Of a stretch of 64,000 nt of DNA, positions 35,703 to 47,399 are shown piece after piece (position 1 is the first letter of the stretch; the number at the start of each line of letters is the position of its first letter). The DNA is from Sisyra terminalis. Taxonomy: Eukaryota > Arthropoda > Insecta > Neuroptera > Sisyridae. The DNA lies in contig OY292276.1 of NCBI GenBank assembly GCA_958496175.1, positions 17,812,001-17,876,000 on the forward strand, given 5' to 3'. The translations under genes were made by a program, and so were the position numbers. Below the pieces are notes generated by a model. That model did not search any database, was not told the DNA's origin, and saw only the letters and a program-made list of their open reading frames with translations.

Positions 35703-38700
35703 TCCTGGTTTTTAAATAGTTATAGTATTAAAATTTTTCCAAATAATTAAACCGAAATAAAAACAAATTTAAGCTAAACAAATTAAAAAAAATCGATCTA
35801 AAAAGATCGAGTTTCTTGAAATGAAGTGTTATTTGGATGCCTCATTTACCAAATCGATTAATTCCACTTTATGAAACAGGAAATATAGTGCCAAACTTAG
35901 ATTGGTCTAAGCTTTCTAATTTATTAAATTTTTATTAAAATGATTAATAATACCATTTAATAGCTATATTAATTTGGTCTTAATTATTAAATTATACAGC
36001 ACTAGTGAAATTTGGAACCGTTTTTACCATTTTTATGTTCACAGGAGTAAATCGATTGGGGATAATAAAACTATTATTTCTATTTTTTCGGGCAAATTAT
36101 TTCCCTTAATTTTCCGGTGATTAGAAAGTATTTGTTCTATCTTATTTCTACTATCGAGTTGTTTAAAAATTTTCCAATTTTGATACTTTATTCAATATAG
36201 TTTTTAATCATATCGTTTTAGGAAAATTCCAACTAGATTTTCCAAATTGGACTAACTTTTTCTAAAACCCTCTTTTCGAAGGTAAACATATACCTTTGAA
36301 TATTGCTCTGCATTCTTGATTGGTTATAATCAGTGAAAGTTTGTTAAGGGTATGACTTTCAATATTCAGTTTCGGAAAAATGTTTTCGCGAAAAACCCGA
36401 TTTATGAAAATTACTTCTCAAAGTTTGCTATTTTTCTGGACTTAACCAAAGTAACAAAATATCAACCAATCCAAATGATTTTTTTTCTATTTTCTGGTAA
36501 ACCTTTGAGAGTTGATAAAAATGTTTTATATATTATACAAAATTAAAAGAAGATACAGAATCCTATTAACAAAAATATTGATTTCGAAAAATTCATTAGA
36601 AATACGGCACATTAGATATTAGTACATGGGTGATCAATATCCAAGGATTAACCTTAGTATATCTACTATACTAGCATAATGTTATGGATTAGTATTTACC
36701 AAAAGAAATCCAATAGTTATGCCGTTTATTTTGAAAAAGTCCTGAGTCCATTTCAAGGATAGTCTTTACCACAACTATTGAGTAACTGATAAATCAGAAT
36801 ATGCTGATATTTCTACTAATAAATCTTTACAAAGAATTGGTATTATTACATTTTTACTCATTTATAATAACGGGTTCGTTAGATTTATGCATTGAACATT
36901 TATTTTACACACACGTTTTTTTATTTATTTCACTATTCAACAATTATATTATCGGTTGCCACAAATTTTTAATGATTTAAAACAGTAATGAACCGTCTTA
37001 TATACAAATTTAGCCCGAGTATGGAACCTTCTAGAAACGTCCAAATATGTTCTTTCTCTGGTATACTATTCTCGAATATCTATCATCTCAACCTATTTTC
37101 ATTGTTTGAAATTTTAAATATCCGCAACAATAAGTGAAATTTATGAATGCATTGTTGAAAAAAATTGTAAAAATTGTTTTAAACAGAAATACTAATTAAA
37201 GCTCTGAAATATAATTGTCAACAAAAAAATGCCACATCAAATATGTTTAAATTAATTCATAAAATTATAAAAAATAAAATCAATATTTAACAATTTAGGC
37301 CAAATATAAGCGACTTTTCGAGTAAAATATTATTTGAATTTGTATTATTGCGGTTTAGGTAGGAAGAAAATATTTTTTTACAGAAATTTATTTGCCGTCG
37401 CTTTATCAACAGCTTAGGACTCAAGTGAAGCTTGAAGCTTACAACCATATTTCAATGAAATGGTTTACTTTTAAAGATATCACAATTGGCAAATTGAATT
37501 TATTTATCAACAATTATTATTTTCAGTTTCTTAAAATCTATTTGATTGATGTTGGAAGAACCGGAAGAAAACAAAGTTTATTTTTTTTTTTTTGCTTTTG
37601 AACTATTACAATTGATACTGAAATATTTGATATAGCTAAATAAACCTATTTAAGTTTTCTTGTTCAAAACAAATAGAGATAAGAGATTATATTTGATCCA
37701 ATATTAATAATTTACCAACTGAAAATTGAAACTAATGTCCACATTTTACAACAAAATGAGCTTATTTTTTCGTTTTGCAAAAGCTTATCTTAGTTTGTAT
37801 CCACTGTCCATAAAAGCAATAAAACCAAATGATATTAAAATACTTATTAAATTTTTAAAAAGATGAATGTTATTGAAACAAATATCACGAAATTCTTTTT
37901 GAAATATTTCACCCTTAACACATTTTCACTAGAGCGGATAAAAATATCCAACCTTTCACATGGATATTAAATATGAAAAAAGCATTCAAGTAAAATATTT
38001 TTGCATTTGATTTTCCGAACAAAATAGTAGAAATATATCGGCATTTATAAACAATTATATTGAATAGTTTTATAAAAATTCAATATAAGTGACTTGTAAA
38101 CAAAACTCATTTAAAATATTTACATTGTACATAATTTCATTGATAGACAGAACTCGGCGAAATGTTGCAGCTATTTTTGAGAGAAAAATAAATATTTATA
38201 ACATTTAAAATACTTTTTCGCAAAGTTAAATATAAAAAGATAAAAGAGAAAGCTTCTGACAAAGCTTTGTCATGCAATATTAAATTAATTTCAATATAAA
38301 TTACACAAAATTTAAAACATAATGTTTAAAACACAAAAATCTTTTTCTCCACAAAAATATTTAAGACCCGTTGCGTTGTTCTCAACGTTTTTAAAATTTC
38401 AGCAAATGAATTGTAAATATTTCAATCGCTATTTAGACTTTGAAATATACGACGATGTGTTTGCTTTAGCTACCCTTAAACTACTACAATAAATCCTGGC
38501 ATCTTAAATCTCATCTTTATGCAATTTCAAATATGCTAATTTTATTCAAATTAAAATCTGCCAGCTGACTGTGAATTTATATTGTTTGGTTTTATTAAAT
38601 TATTACATAGTTTCATGATAAAGATATACTTTTCCAATAGTAGTTGATCGTATATTTCAATTATTATTGAAACTTTCGTAACTAATATGAACCTTTCAAT

Positions 38701-38887
38701 TTAATTGACTACTTCTAATATTCAATCGTCTACGTTTAACATTAAGTAAAATTAATGTGTTTGATTCGTTTATTTAATTGAGTTGTATTTTATATCATAA
38801 TTTCAAAAGTTTATGATAATTTTATGCTCAAAAATCAAAACACAGTAGAATGGGGAAAATTTGAACCACAAAAGGGAGTTAAAGTTT
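35703..38887. other. AT-rich non-coding sequence
   Basis: A small inverted fragment of SINE family A lies at about 37389-37425 (TTGCCGTCGCTTTATCAACA). 36866-37080 has low similarity to the duplicated repeat at 46.3-47.1 kb. ORFs at 36352 and 37392 are unsupported. Confidence 0.5.
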
Positions 38888-38889
38888 TT

Positions 38890-39065
38890 ATTTATTTTTA
38901 GTAGGATAGTGGACATGAAAGGATGTAGATCCATGTACTAATTATTAATTTAGCGACACGTTTCGGTCTTTTATTAGACCTTCATCAGGCTTCTAAAATC
39001 ATACAAACACATCATGTCCACTATCCTACTAAAAATAAATAAAATTATGGACACAACCAATTTAT
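38890..39065. mobile_element. Foldback element with an intact hammerhead-type core
   Basis: Outer arms TTTTTAGTAGGATAGTGGACATG (38897) and CATGTCCACTATCCTACTAAAAA (39014) are the same as those at 21.5 kb. Between them only one internal repeat is present, carrying the motif on the minus strand. Confidence 0.75.
38953..38988 (-). ncRNA. Hammerhead ribozyme-like catalytic half
   Basis: Minus strand: CTGATGA (38988-38982), perfect helix II GGTCT-AATAAA-AGACC (38980-38965), GAAA (38964-38961), then CGTGTCGC. The helix I partner and cleavage site upstream are absent. Confidence 0.6.
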
Positions 39066-40904
39066 CGGTAGTTAAAGTATTCCATTTATCCGAAATGAGA
39101 CAAGATTTATCCTACGTTTTTTCAAGGGGAAATTAAAAAAAAATACTTAAAAAAACGGTAACAAAAATTTTCAATTAATTGACAGGATTTAACAATCAGA
39201 TAAATTAAATAAATCGCAAGATAGTTTTTAACAGCAAATAGCTACAAAAAGCACCGTAAAATATTTAAAAAAATTATTACAACCATTAGGGAGTACATTA
39301 ATGTATAACATCAATAATTAAAACGAATAAATTTGAAAGGTAAACCCACTATTTGTGCTTTTATCCCCTATAATTAAACAACTTTACTTGGTTAATTTTA
39401 TCGAAAAAAAGTATATATCTTTTAAAAATATATGAAGAATCAAAGAATGAGCTTAATACCACCAAATGTGGTCAAAAATTTTCATCCACAATTAGAATTT
39501 GCAGAAAAAAATGTATTTTTTTTCTAAATACATTTTTAAATAAATAAAACAGATGCAATTTTAAAAACTAAGGGAGAATATATATTTATTTCAGTACTTA
39601 TAGTATTTGTAGCTACAATATGAAGATGTGCGACAATTCTAGGTAACAATATAAATGCAAATATTTCAACTGGTAGATATGAATAAATTGCATGCATAGT
39701 TTTATGCAAATTATTAAATAGTTTGTTTATGCGGTCACTTTATTTCAACACTTTTTCCTCAAATAAATTTGTTTGATAAATGTACAAAATAAATTTGAAT
39801 ACATTTATTTACATTTAGTTTAATTATTCAGAAGTTTATGATCTCGCATTATTAAGTGTAATTGTCACAAAAATTATAATTAGAAAATATTAATGAAAAA
39901 AAAGTTAAATCGTTATAAATATAAGGTATTTAAGGATATTTCAAACTCTAATAATAATAACTAACGAAAGTTTTGAAATTGATTACCGCAACTGATTGTA
40001 TTCTTTAAAAAGCTTTTGGTTTTTGCTGCATTATTGCGATTTATTTAACGAAGTAAAACTCAAATATTAATTTAGATTTCTAACGATAATTTAGAATTGA
40101 ATAATCAGAAATAATTGATGTGAGATATTGGAGCTTTTTTTGAATTAATTTAAAATACCTAATTGATCTCTATTTTTTTTTGTTTGGTTCATTTTATTGC
40201 ATTATTGCCATTAATTTAAAGAATTAAAAAATTTGTTTAGTTCAATCGACAACAAGTGTAGATTTTGATATTCCCGAATTTAAAATTTCAGACTAAGGAA
40301 TAAAAAAATAGTGCTTTTTGATTTAATAGTCACTTTTAATAATTTTCAATGTTTTTTTTTTATATACTAAACTAGTCGCTATACTTTCTCGCACTAATTA
40401 AAAACAAATAGTAGTTTTTGATTAAAATAGTTTTGCCTTTTTGAAAAAGTGTAAACAAAAAAAGAATGAATGATTATAGTTTTTATAGTTTCGTCAAAAT
40501 TATAGAGAAAAAAAATTCTTGTTGGTAATCACTGAATATATGAAGGAAAATATTTAAAGAAAGGAAGTAATTACAACTAATTTAAATAGATATTCCTTTA
40601 AAACTAAACTTAGCAGCCATTTGAAATTAAATTAAGTTTGAAAATTGAATAGCACACATTATTGCCGAAATCTTTCAAACGGCTTAAATATTTGCTACGG
40701 TAGTGTCTTTAATTTTAAAAAGGAAATATTTTAATCTTTTACGGAAAAATGCCGTTTTCTATTTGGGAAATGAAAAAATTGGTAATATAGAAGAAAATTT
40801 TCAATTTGTATATTCAAAAAATATCAATGTATTTAATAGTTTAGTAATATTTTTTAAAACAGGTTATTATAATAGGGTTTTTGGACTAAACAATCAAATC
40901 AAAT
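39066..40904. other. AT-rich non-coding sequence
   Basis: No gene or defined element. The 70-codon ORF at 40703-40915 runs into the palindrome at 40905 and is unsupported. Confidence 0.5.
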
Positions 40905-41588
40905 TGTCTTCTTAATTTTTGTACTTAAGTACCTGATTTTAGAAAAAAATGTTCAAAATTTTAGTCAAATAGGCTATAAAATCGTGAACGTACAAAATTA
41001 TACTTTTTATCAACTTAATTTGAAATTTTTGTTCAAAAATTAACAGTTTTGTTAATGAGATTATAAAAAAATTCTGTTATTTGATAACAATTGCAAAAAA
41101 TATTAATTTATTATACATTTTTCTGTTTTATAAAAAATATGAATCATAAATTTTTAAAAACAAATATTTTCAACTAGATTCGCTCGAATAATGTCTATTG
41201 TTTGTTAAATTGGTTATTATCATAAGGTTTTTGAATTAAAAAATTAAATTTTTTTCTTAATGATTTATTTTTGATTTTGTACAACGTTTCCGTCGCCTTT
41301 CGGGACTTTATCAAGTATTCAATTATATATTTTTCATGATAATACTGGACTACAACTGGACTTTTAATGATATATGATTGAGTATTTAGTAAAGTTCCGA
41401 AAGGCGACGAAACGTTGTACAAAAATCAAATGTAAACCATTTAGAAGAAAATTTGAATTTATTTTTTAGTCCCAAAAACCCTATGATAATAATTAATTTA
41501 ACAAACAATGGACATTAATCGAGCGAATCTATTTGAAAACATTTGTTTTAAATAGTATATGAATCAATTTAAATTAATGAATAGTAAA

Positions 41589-41845
41589 ATATGTCCTATG
41601 ACTCAATTTCTTCTTTATTACAACCCATTTCAGCAGTTTTTGACCGTCATCAGGTAATGATTATTTTGCCAGTTGTAAGCAAATTTCATATAGCTATACG
41701 TAATTTATATAATTTTTATCAATTTTATAACTATATTCCTATATGAAATTTGTTTACAACTGACAATATAATCATTACCTGATGATGACAGTCAAAACTG
41801 TTGAAACGCGTCGTAATAAAGAAGAAATTGAGTCATAGGACATAT
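41589..41845. mobile_element. Inverted pair of Penelope terminal repeats (centre of the palindrome)
   Basis: Arms run from ATGTCCTATGACTCAATTTC to its complement at 41826-41845, and match the 3' end of the Penelope-like element at 24.9-25.0 kb almost base for base (CTGATGATGACAGTCAAAA, GAAACGCG, AATAAAGAAGAAATTGAGTC). Confidence 0.8.
41779..41820 (+). ncRNA. Hammerhead ribozyme-like catalytic half
   Basis: CTGATGA (41779-41785), ACAGTCAAAACTGT hairpin, GAAA (41813-41816), CGCG. The mirrored left arm (minus, 41653-41628) keeps CTGATGA and GAAA with one changed stem pair. Confidence 0.5.
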
Positions 41846-42783
41846 TTTACTATTAATTAATTTAAATTGAATCATATATTTTTTAAAACAAATGTTTTAA
41901 AATAAATACACTCGATAAATTATTTATTAATTATAAATTTTTCTGTTTAATAAAAAAATTAAATCATATATTTTAAAAAACAAATGGTTTAAACTAGATT
42001 CACTAGATTAAAATCCATTGTTAGGTAAATTGGTTATTATCATAGGGTTTTTAGATTAAAAAATCACATCAAATTTTCTTCTGAATGATTTATATTTGAT
42101 TTTTGTACAACGTTTCGTCGCTTTTCGGGACTTTCTCAAGTACTCAATCATATATTATTAAAAGCCCAAAAGTAGTCAAGTATCATGAAAAGTATATGAT
42201 TAAGTACTAGATAAAGTCCAGAAAAGCGACGAAACGTTGTACAAAAATCAAATATAAATCATTAAAAAGACAATTTGCTTTGATTATTTATTCTAAAAAC
42301 CTTTGATAATAACCAATTTAACAAGCAATGGACATTAATCGAGTGAATCTAGTTTAAAACATTTTTTTTTTAAAATATATGATTGAATTTTTTATTAAAG
42401 AGAAGAATTTATAATTAATTAATATTTTTTGCAATGATTATCAAATAACCAAAATTTTTTTATAATCCCAATAACAAAACGGTTAAATTTTGAACAAAAA
42501 ATTTCGAGCGAAAATTTCAAATTATTGTGTTAAAAGGTATAATTTTGTACGTTCACGATTTTGTAGCCTGTTTGACTAAAATTTTGAATTTTTTTTTCCT
42601 AAAATTATGTACTTTTCGCTATATTTGACTTGAAAATTTATAATTTTGCAGTAAATTTTTGATTTAAATTACTTTGTAAAAAGTTTTAAAGTTTTCGCAA
42701 AGTTTCATTGTTGCAGAAATTCGAAAAAAATAATTTGGAAAAAATTGTGGATAAAAAAATTAGTCGAATTTGTTGGTTTGAAT

Positions 42784-42822
42784 TATATAAATAGAGAAAA
42801 TAGTTAAGTGGGTACTCACTGA
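42784..42822 (+). promoter_or_regulatory. Core promoter: TATA box and initiator
   Basis: TATATAAATAG (42784-42794) is followed at the standard distance by an initiator-like CTCACTG (A at 42818). It sits directly upstream of the only strongly GC-rich segment in the window, which supports a genuine plus-strand transcription start. Confidence 0.55.
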
Positions 42823-43344
42823 GGGTTAGAGTGCTAAGCAGTGGTAGCAGTTGGTTGTGGTGGTCGTTCGGCGTCGGTTAGTGCAGCATCTCGGTTAGTG
42901 GCGCGTGTTTCTCGAGACTGGGGGGCAGCGGCGTTCAGCCGCCGCGGCCGTACCCGAGCACTCTGGCGGCGGAACAGCGCGCCCGGCACCCGGGGGCCTT
43001 TGACGCCGCGTCGAGAGTGCGCCCTGATAACAACTTATTGCCGCCCCCTTTTCATTGCTTTACTATTGCGTCCCAACATCACACACTACCACATACAGAT
43101 ATATCCACACTATTATCAATATAATAAAACCATCTATTTCGAATTTCAGCATCCATCTCTTCCATATCTTCCTTTTAACTTTATCAATCATATCCCTATA
43201 CATAACCAGCGCGTATATGTTCTCGACAGTTTTACAAAAGAACAAAAAAACATTAATTCAATTACCACGAGAAAACTTCCACATTTGATGGTATCATAAC
43301 CGCCGCATACTATGCAACAGTTGAAGATGTATCGTTTTCAACAG
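42818..43344 (+). other. Candidate 5' non-coding first exon, GC/CpG-rich
   Basis: By my count 42841-43020 is about 69% G+C, in a window that is roughly a quarter G+C, with many CpGs (GCCGCCGCGGCCG). There is no ATG until about 43217, so the long open frame here would need a GTG start and is unlikely to be translated. A candidate donor CAG/GTGGTA is at 43344/43345, shortly after an ATGCAACAGTTGAAGATG. That leaves open a short N-terminal coding end (MQQLKMYRFQQ). CpG-rich 5' exons of this kind are typical of large regulatory or neuronal insect genes with long first introns. The gene is not identified. Confidence 0.45.
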
Positions 43345-43870
43345 GTGGTATCCACTTCCTGTTTGTAATCTCACAGCGTACGACCCAACCGTTACACGCA
43401 TGGATTGACCATAGAGCTTTTCACTGTAATCGTTAACCAAATCCAATTCACATCAATTTGCAAAATTATTTTCTCTTTTCAATTCACTCAAGCATTTCCT
43501 TAAACGTCGACCAATGAAGTTCATCTCTTTTATTTTAACTAAAAGAATTCAATTAAATCCTTGAGAAAACCCCTTGTATAGGTTTGTCTTTCCATAAATT
43601 TTGTATAAAACCTGAAATAAGAGCTATTTTAAAAATGGTTTACTAAAGTTCATAAAAATAGTTAGTCTTGCCATAAACCTAAAAGTTTCAATGTTATATT
43701 TATAAAAACGTTAACAGTCATAAAAATTTGATTAAATTTCAAAAAATTATAATCTCCACATTTTCTTTCCAAAATTATATAAAAATATTTTTTTCATAAA
43801 AAGTCATTCTTTTTTCACATTTTTTTCCCTTAGAATTATTCTGGACACTCAATGTGGCAAAAAAGCAATA
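43345..43870. other. AT-rich non-coding sequence
   Basis: About 43575-43640 repeats the subterminal sequence of the Tc1 element next to it (TTTTGTATAAAACC..AGTAAGAGCTATTTTA at 43910), so part of a second copy is present. Nothing else seen. Confidence 0.5.
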
Positions 43871-43872
43871 TA

Positions 43873-44340
43873 CAGTCCCTGGCCATATTAATAGACGCAC
43901 TATAGGTTTTGTATAAAACCGAAGTAAGAGCTATTTTAATTTGAGTCCATATTTTTGATTGGGTTTAACTTTCCTGTACACATTTTATTTATTACGCATA
44001 TTACTAAATAGTGTGACCAAAATATTTACTAAAAATAAATTTTTACCATCACATTAATTTAACATCTTCTTAATTATGGCGAGCTGAATTGATGAATATT
44101 GAATAGAAAGCTCGTTTATTGGTATTTAAGTTCCCATTCTACGCAGTATTCTGTCAATGTAGGACAATACCGTCTGCTGTATTTGTGGATGATGATTCCA
44201 ATACGTGAAATTTTTTCTAAGGGCTATTTTTTCTGTGGGACCACCTCTTTAGCTACTTTTTTCTTCAGCAATTTTCATATATTTTCAATGGATTTCAAAT
44301 CAAGGCTATTATCCTAAAGTAGGGTAATAGAGATAATGAA
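43873..44340 (-). mobile_element. Tc1/mariner transposon remnant
   Basis: One end is CAGTCCCTGGCCATATTAAT (43873), a Tc1-type terminal repeat next to a TA. On the minus strand, about 44310-44240 translates as DNSLDLKSIENIW followed by KLLKKKVAKE. This corresponds to the 'SPDLNPIENLW..LK..V' motif around the last catalytic acidic residue of Tc1 transposases; here the leading residues have changed. Only the C-terminal part remains and it is frameshifted after QKK. The other TIR is absent; the tandem repeat at 44466 begins soon after. Confidence 0.7.
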
Positions 44341-44465
44341 CAAGGTTTTATCCTTATCCAGAAAATATATTTTTTAAAAATCAATACAACTTTTTATAAT
44401 GTAAAAAGTAAACAATTTTAAATTTAAATTTGCAAGGGTTTGTACATTTTGAATAAAATATTTCA

Positions 44466-45066
44466 AAATTTCAATATTTCGAAAAGCACATATTTTGAGC
44501 TTTATCTTCAAATGGCTATATCTGGGAAAATATGCAAGCTATTCAAATTTTTCTTTCGGAACTCTCAAACGGCAAAAAGACACCAATTAATGGCGAAAAA
44601 AAACAATATTTAGAAAATCTTCTATTTTGAGCTTTTTCTTCAAATGGCTACATCCGGGAAAATATGCAAGCTATGAAAATTTTCTTTCGGAAGTCTCAAA
44701 CGACAAAAAACACCAATTAGTGGCACAAAAAAAATTCACAATTTCAATATTTGGAAAATCACCCTTTTTGAGCTTTTTCTTCAAATGGCTATATTCAGGA
44801 AAATATACAACGTAAGAATTTTTTTTTTCGGAAGTCTTGAATGATAAAAAAGACACCAGTTAATGACGAAAAAAAAATCAAAATTTTAATATTTATAGAA
44901 ATGCTCAAAACGTCAAGTTAGCACTACATCGGGTTTTCATGGAAAATAAACTAATGAAAAAAATTTTTCCCAGAACTTTTGAACGACAAAAAAGCACCAC
45001 AATATTCCGTAGTGATTTTTTTCGAAATTCCAAAAGTGTAGTGCTAACTTGATGGACGTTGAAATA
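44466..45066 (+). repeat. Three tandem ~137 bp units inside an unclassified repeat
   Basis: Units start near 44466, 44603 and 44741. Each contains TTTTGAGCTTT(A/T)TCTTCAAATGGCTA, GGGAAAATATGCAAG, TTTCGGAA(C/G)TCT and GACACCA(A/G)TTA. The following part ends in GTGTAGTGCTAACTTGATGGACGTT (45026-45050), with an inverted TCAAGTTAGCACTACA at 44912-44927. It belongs to the family at 18.1, 23.2 and 25.1 kb. Confidence 0.7.
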
Positions 45067-45822
45067 ACCTTCTTGTTACTTAAGCTCAAATCATAACTAG
45101 TTAAGTGAAAAAGTAAGATTGCCAAAAATGAATTATAAACAAATCTCTTGTTAAGATATATCATGAAAAAATTATAAACCATATGTATGATTCATATGTT
45201 ATGACTTAAATCGTAAATTGAAGATAATAGACTTAAAAACATTTACTTTGACAATTTACTGATTAAAAGTTTCTAAGTATGAGTTTGAAAACAACTTTCA
45301 ACCCCTTGAGTCATTCGTTGGGGTTGAAGTTAAAGAAAAAACCTGGACAATCACGACATCTTTAATAAAACTCGATTTACAAAATTAGGATTATAGTTTT
45401 ATCGGTTGGCTTGAAAGAAATTAAGTATGTCATATTCGATCAATGATTCGAAAAATTTTCCGCTAAAATTGCAGTTTTTAACGTTCTATGTTTGCTATTA
45501 AAATCAATGGTATACTTAAGCCATATTGGACCAGTAGATTTTAATGGATGCAGTTTATAATGGAAAAACAAATAAGTACTAATTAAGTAATAAAAATCTA
45601 AATAAGTAATAGTAATATAAGTACCTAAATTAAAATAAGAAGTTATAAGTTTTTTTTCTTTTAGATTTGTATAAAGTGTAAACAATGCCGAGAAACATAA
45701 GTAGGTATTCATTTTGTTATTGGTCGTTAATTATCTAAAACGTTGATGTGTATATTGCATATTGTATATCGTACATCTATTTCAAACTAATAACTTGAAA
45801 TTTTTTTCAATCTCTTAAAAGC
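45067..45822. other. AT-rich non-coding sequence
   Basis: Minus ORFs at 44937-45182 and 45440-45712 lack motifs. No gene. Confidence 0.5.
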
Positions 45823-45830
45823 TCTTTTTA

Positions 45831-46226
45831 AAGTGGCGTAACTAGATTTTTAGGCACTTATGGAAATTTCAACTTTGAGACCCCAACTAACATTCCAACG
45901 GTTTATACAAAGAAAAATTTTGATTTAATTTAAGTTAATAACAAAATGTGAGCAAAATTAAAAGAATTAGGAAATGATTTATTTTATTTTCCATAAAAAT
46001 ATTCATAATCCTATAAAGCATATCAAAATCTCGACATACTGGCAATATTGTCATTATGATATTATTTTCCATTATATTACAAATAGACTAGTTAAGTAAT
46101 GTTTTTTAAGAAAATAAGTTTATTAGTTATATAGTTTTTACGAATTAATAACAAATAAATAAATATTTAAAGAGGCCCTCTAAAGTTGGAGGCCCGAAAG
46201 CATTATTCCCTATAGCTACGCCACAG
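45831..46226. mobile_element. hAT MITE with 8 bp target duplication
   Basis: Ends AAGTGGCGTAACTAGA and (reverse complement) CTGTGGCGTAGCTATA are the common hAT terminal type (CAGTGGCGTA...). Flanks TCTTTTTA (45823-45830) and GCTTTTTA (46227-46234) match at seven of eight bases, the target duplication length of hAT. The 396 bp interior is non-coding. Confidence 0.75.
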
Positions 46227-47318
46227 GCTTTTTACAAATTTGATAAGTAACTATTATTATACTTTTTCATGGTTATTTTATTGATGGGTTCGTTTGGATT
46301 TGTTTTTGGACATAAAATAATAACACCATTTATTTTAACACACATACATTTATTATTGCATACTTATTTATATAATTTAACAGTTTTTAACGGTTATATC
46401 TGTTAAACTTATTCGTAAATGTTTCGTAATCGATACTTGGATTTTTTTCGATACTATTTCAATACTACTTTGGCGACAGTCGATCGCCTTATTTATTTCT
46501 AATTCTAAGACCGCAACACTATAAAGAAGGATAATTTTAAATACAAAGTTTATAGTTGATAAACTATAAGTTGATTAACTTTAAAATTGAAAATAAAATA
46601 CTAACTTTCATTTCCTTGGTAAATAAATGCGTGAAGCAAAATTAATAAGAATTAATAAAAGAACATAAAAAATAGACTTCTTTAAAGTTGAACTTCAAAT
46701 TTATATTAAAGCTCTCTTTTTCATTTTTGTTCTCTATTATTCCTTATAGCTACTCCACAGGATTTTTGCTTTTTGATAAATAACTATGGTATTATCTATT
46801 GTTACGCTTTTTCATGGTTATTTATATTGACGGATACGTTTGGATTTGTTTTCGGACATAAAACAATAACACCATATATTTGTAATACACACAAGTTTAT
46901 TATTACACACTTATTTATGTAATTTAACAATTTTTTAATGATTGAACCTGTTAAACTTATTCATAAATGTTTTATAATCGATATTTGTATTTTTTTCAAT
47001 AGTATTTCAATACTACTTTGGCGACGGTCGATCGCCTTATTTATTTCTAATTCTAAGACCGCAACACTATACGTAAAGAAGGATAATTTTAAATACAAAG
47101 TTTAAAGTATAATAATTTGCAATTTTTTTTCTTTATTATTCAAAGTTGATTAACATTCAAAATTATAAATTGAAATAAAATACTTACTTTCATTACCTTG
47201 GTATATAAATGCGTGAAGCAAAATTAATAAGGATTAACTTCGCACATTAAAAATAGGCTACATTAAAGTTGAGCTTCAAATTTCTATTAAAGCTTTGTTT
47301 TTATTTTTTGTTCTCTTT
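46203..47318 (+). repeat. Tandem duplication of a ~540 bp segment
   Basis: Copy 1 about 46203-46733, copy 2 about 46734-47318. They share TATAGCTAC(G/T)CCACAGG, CTTTGGCGAC(A/G)GTCGATCGCC, AAGACCGCAACACTATA, AAAGAAGGATAATTTTAAATAC and ATGCGTGAAGCAAAATTAAT. Both copies start with the right end of the hAT MITE, so the duplication followed that insertion. They have since diverged by many substitutions and small indels. Confidence 0.8.
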
Positions 47319-47399
47319 TAAATTATTGCAATTCTAATTACGTACTTACTACTTACTCTCGTACTTCTTCTCCAGTTGTTACTTAATTTCGAACGTCGT

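Larger units (their letters stand above)
40905..42625. repeat. ~1.7 kb nested palindrome built of foldback elements
   Basis: The outer arms mirror each other: 40930-41165 (AAATTTTAGTCAAATAGGCT, AATCGTGAACGTACAAAATT) against 42376-42600 (AATTTTGTACGTTCACGATT, GCCTGTTTGACTAAAATTTT). Inside, 41165-41545 and 41985-42375 are each palindromes of one family (TTGTACAACGTTTC..CGTCGC with a GGGACTTT hairpin). The centre, 41589-41845, is a Penelope-terminal-repeat foldback. So the whole is a palindrome of palindromes centred near 41.72 kb. Confidence 0.75.

Noticed and set aside
40905..42625. CRISPR array or regular repeat-spacer structure
   Set aside because: Repeats are inverted and differ in length and spacing; the host is eukaryotic. 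They are nested foldback transposons.
42841..43299. 152-codon open frame over the GC-rich segment
   Set aside because: It starts with GTG and not ATG. The Arg/Ala/Gly-rich first half simply reflects GC-rich sequence and the second half is AT-rich 5' leader-like. It is better explained as a non-coding first exon.
44099..44317. 72-codon plus-strand ORF
   Set aside because: It is the antisense of the Tc1 transposase remnant.
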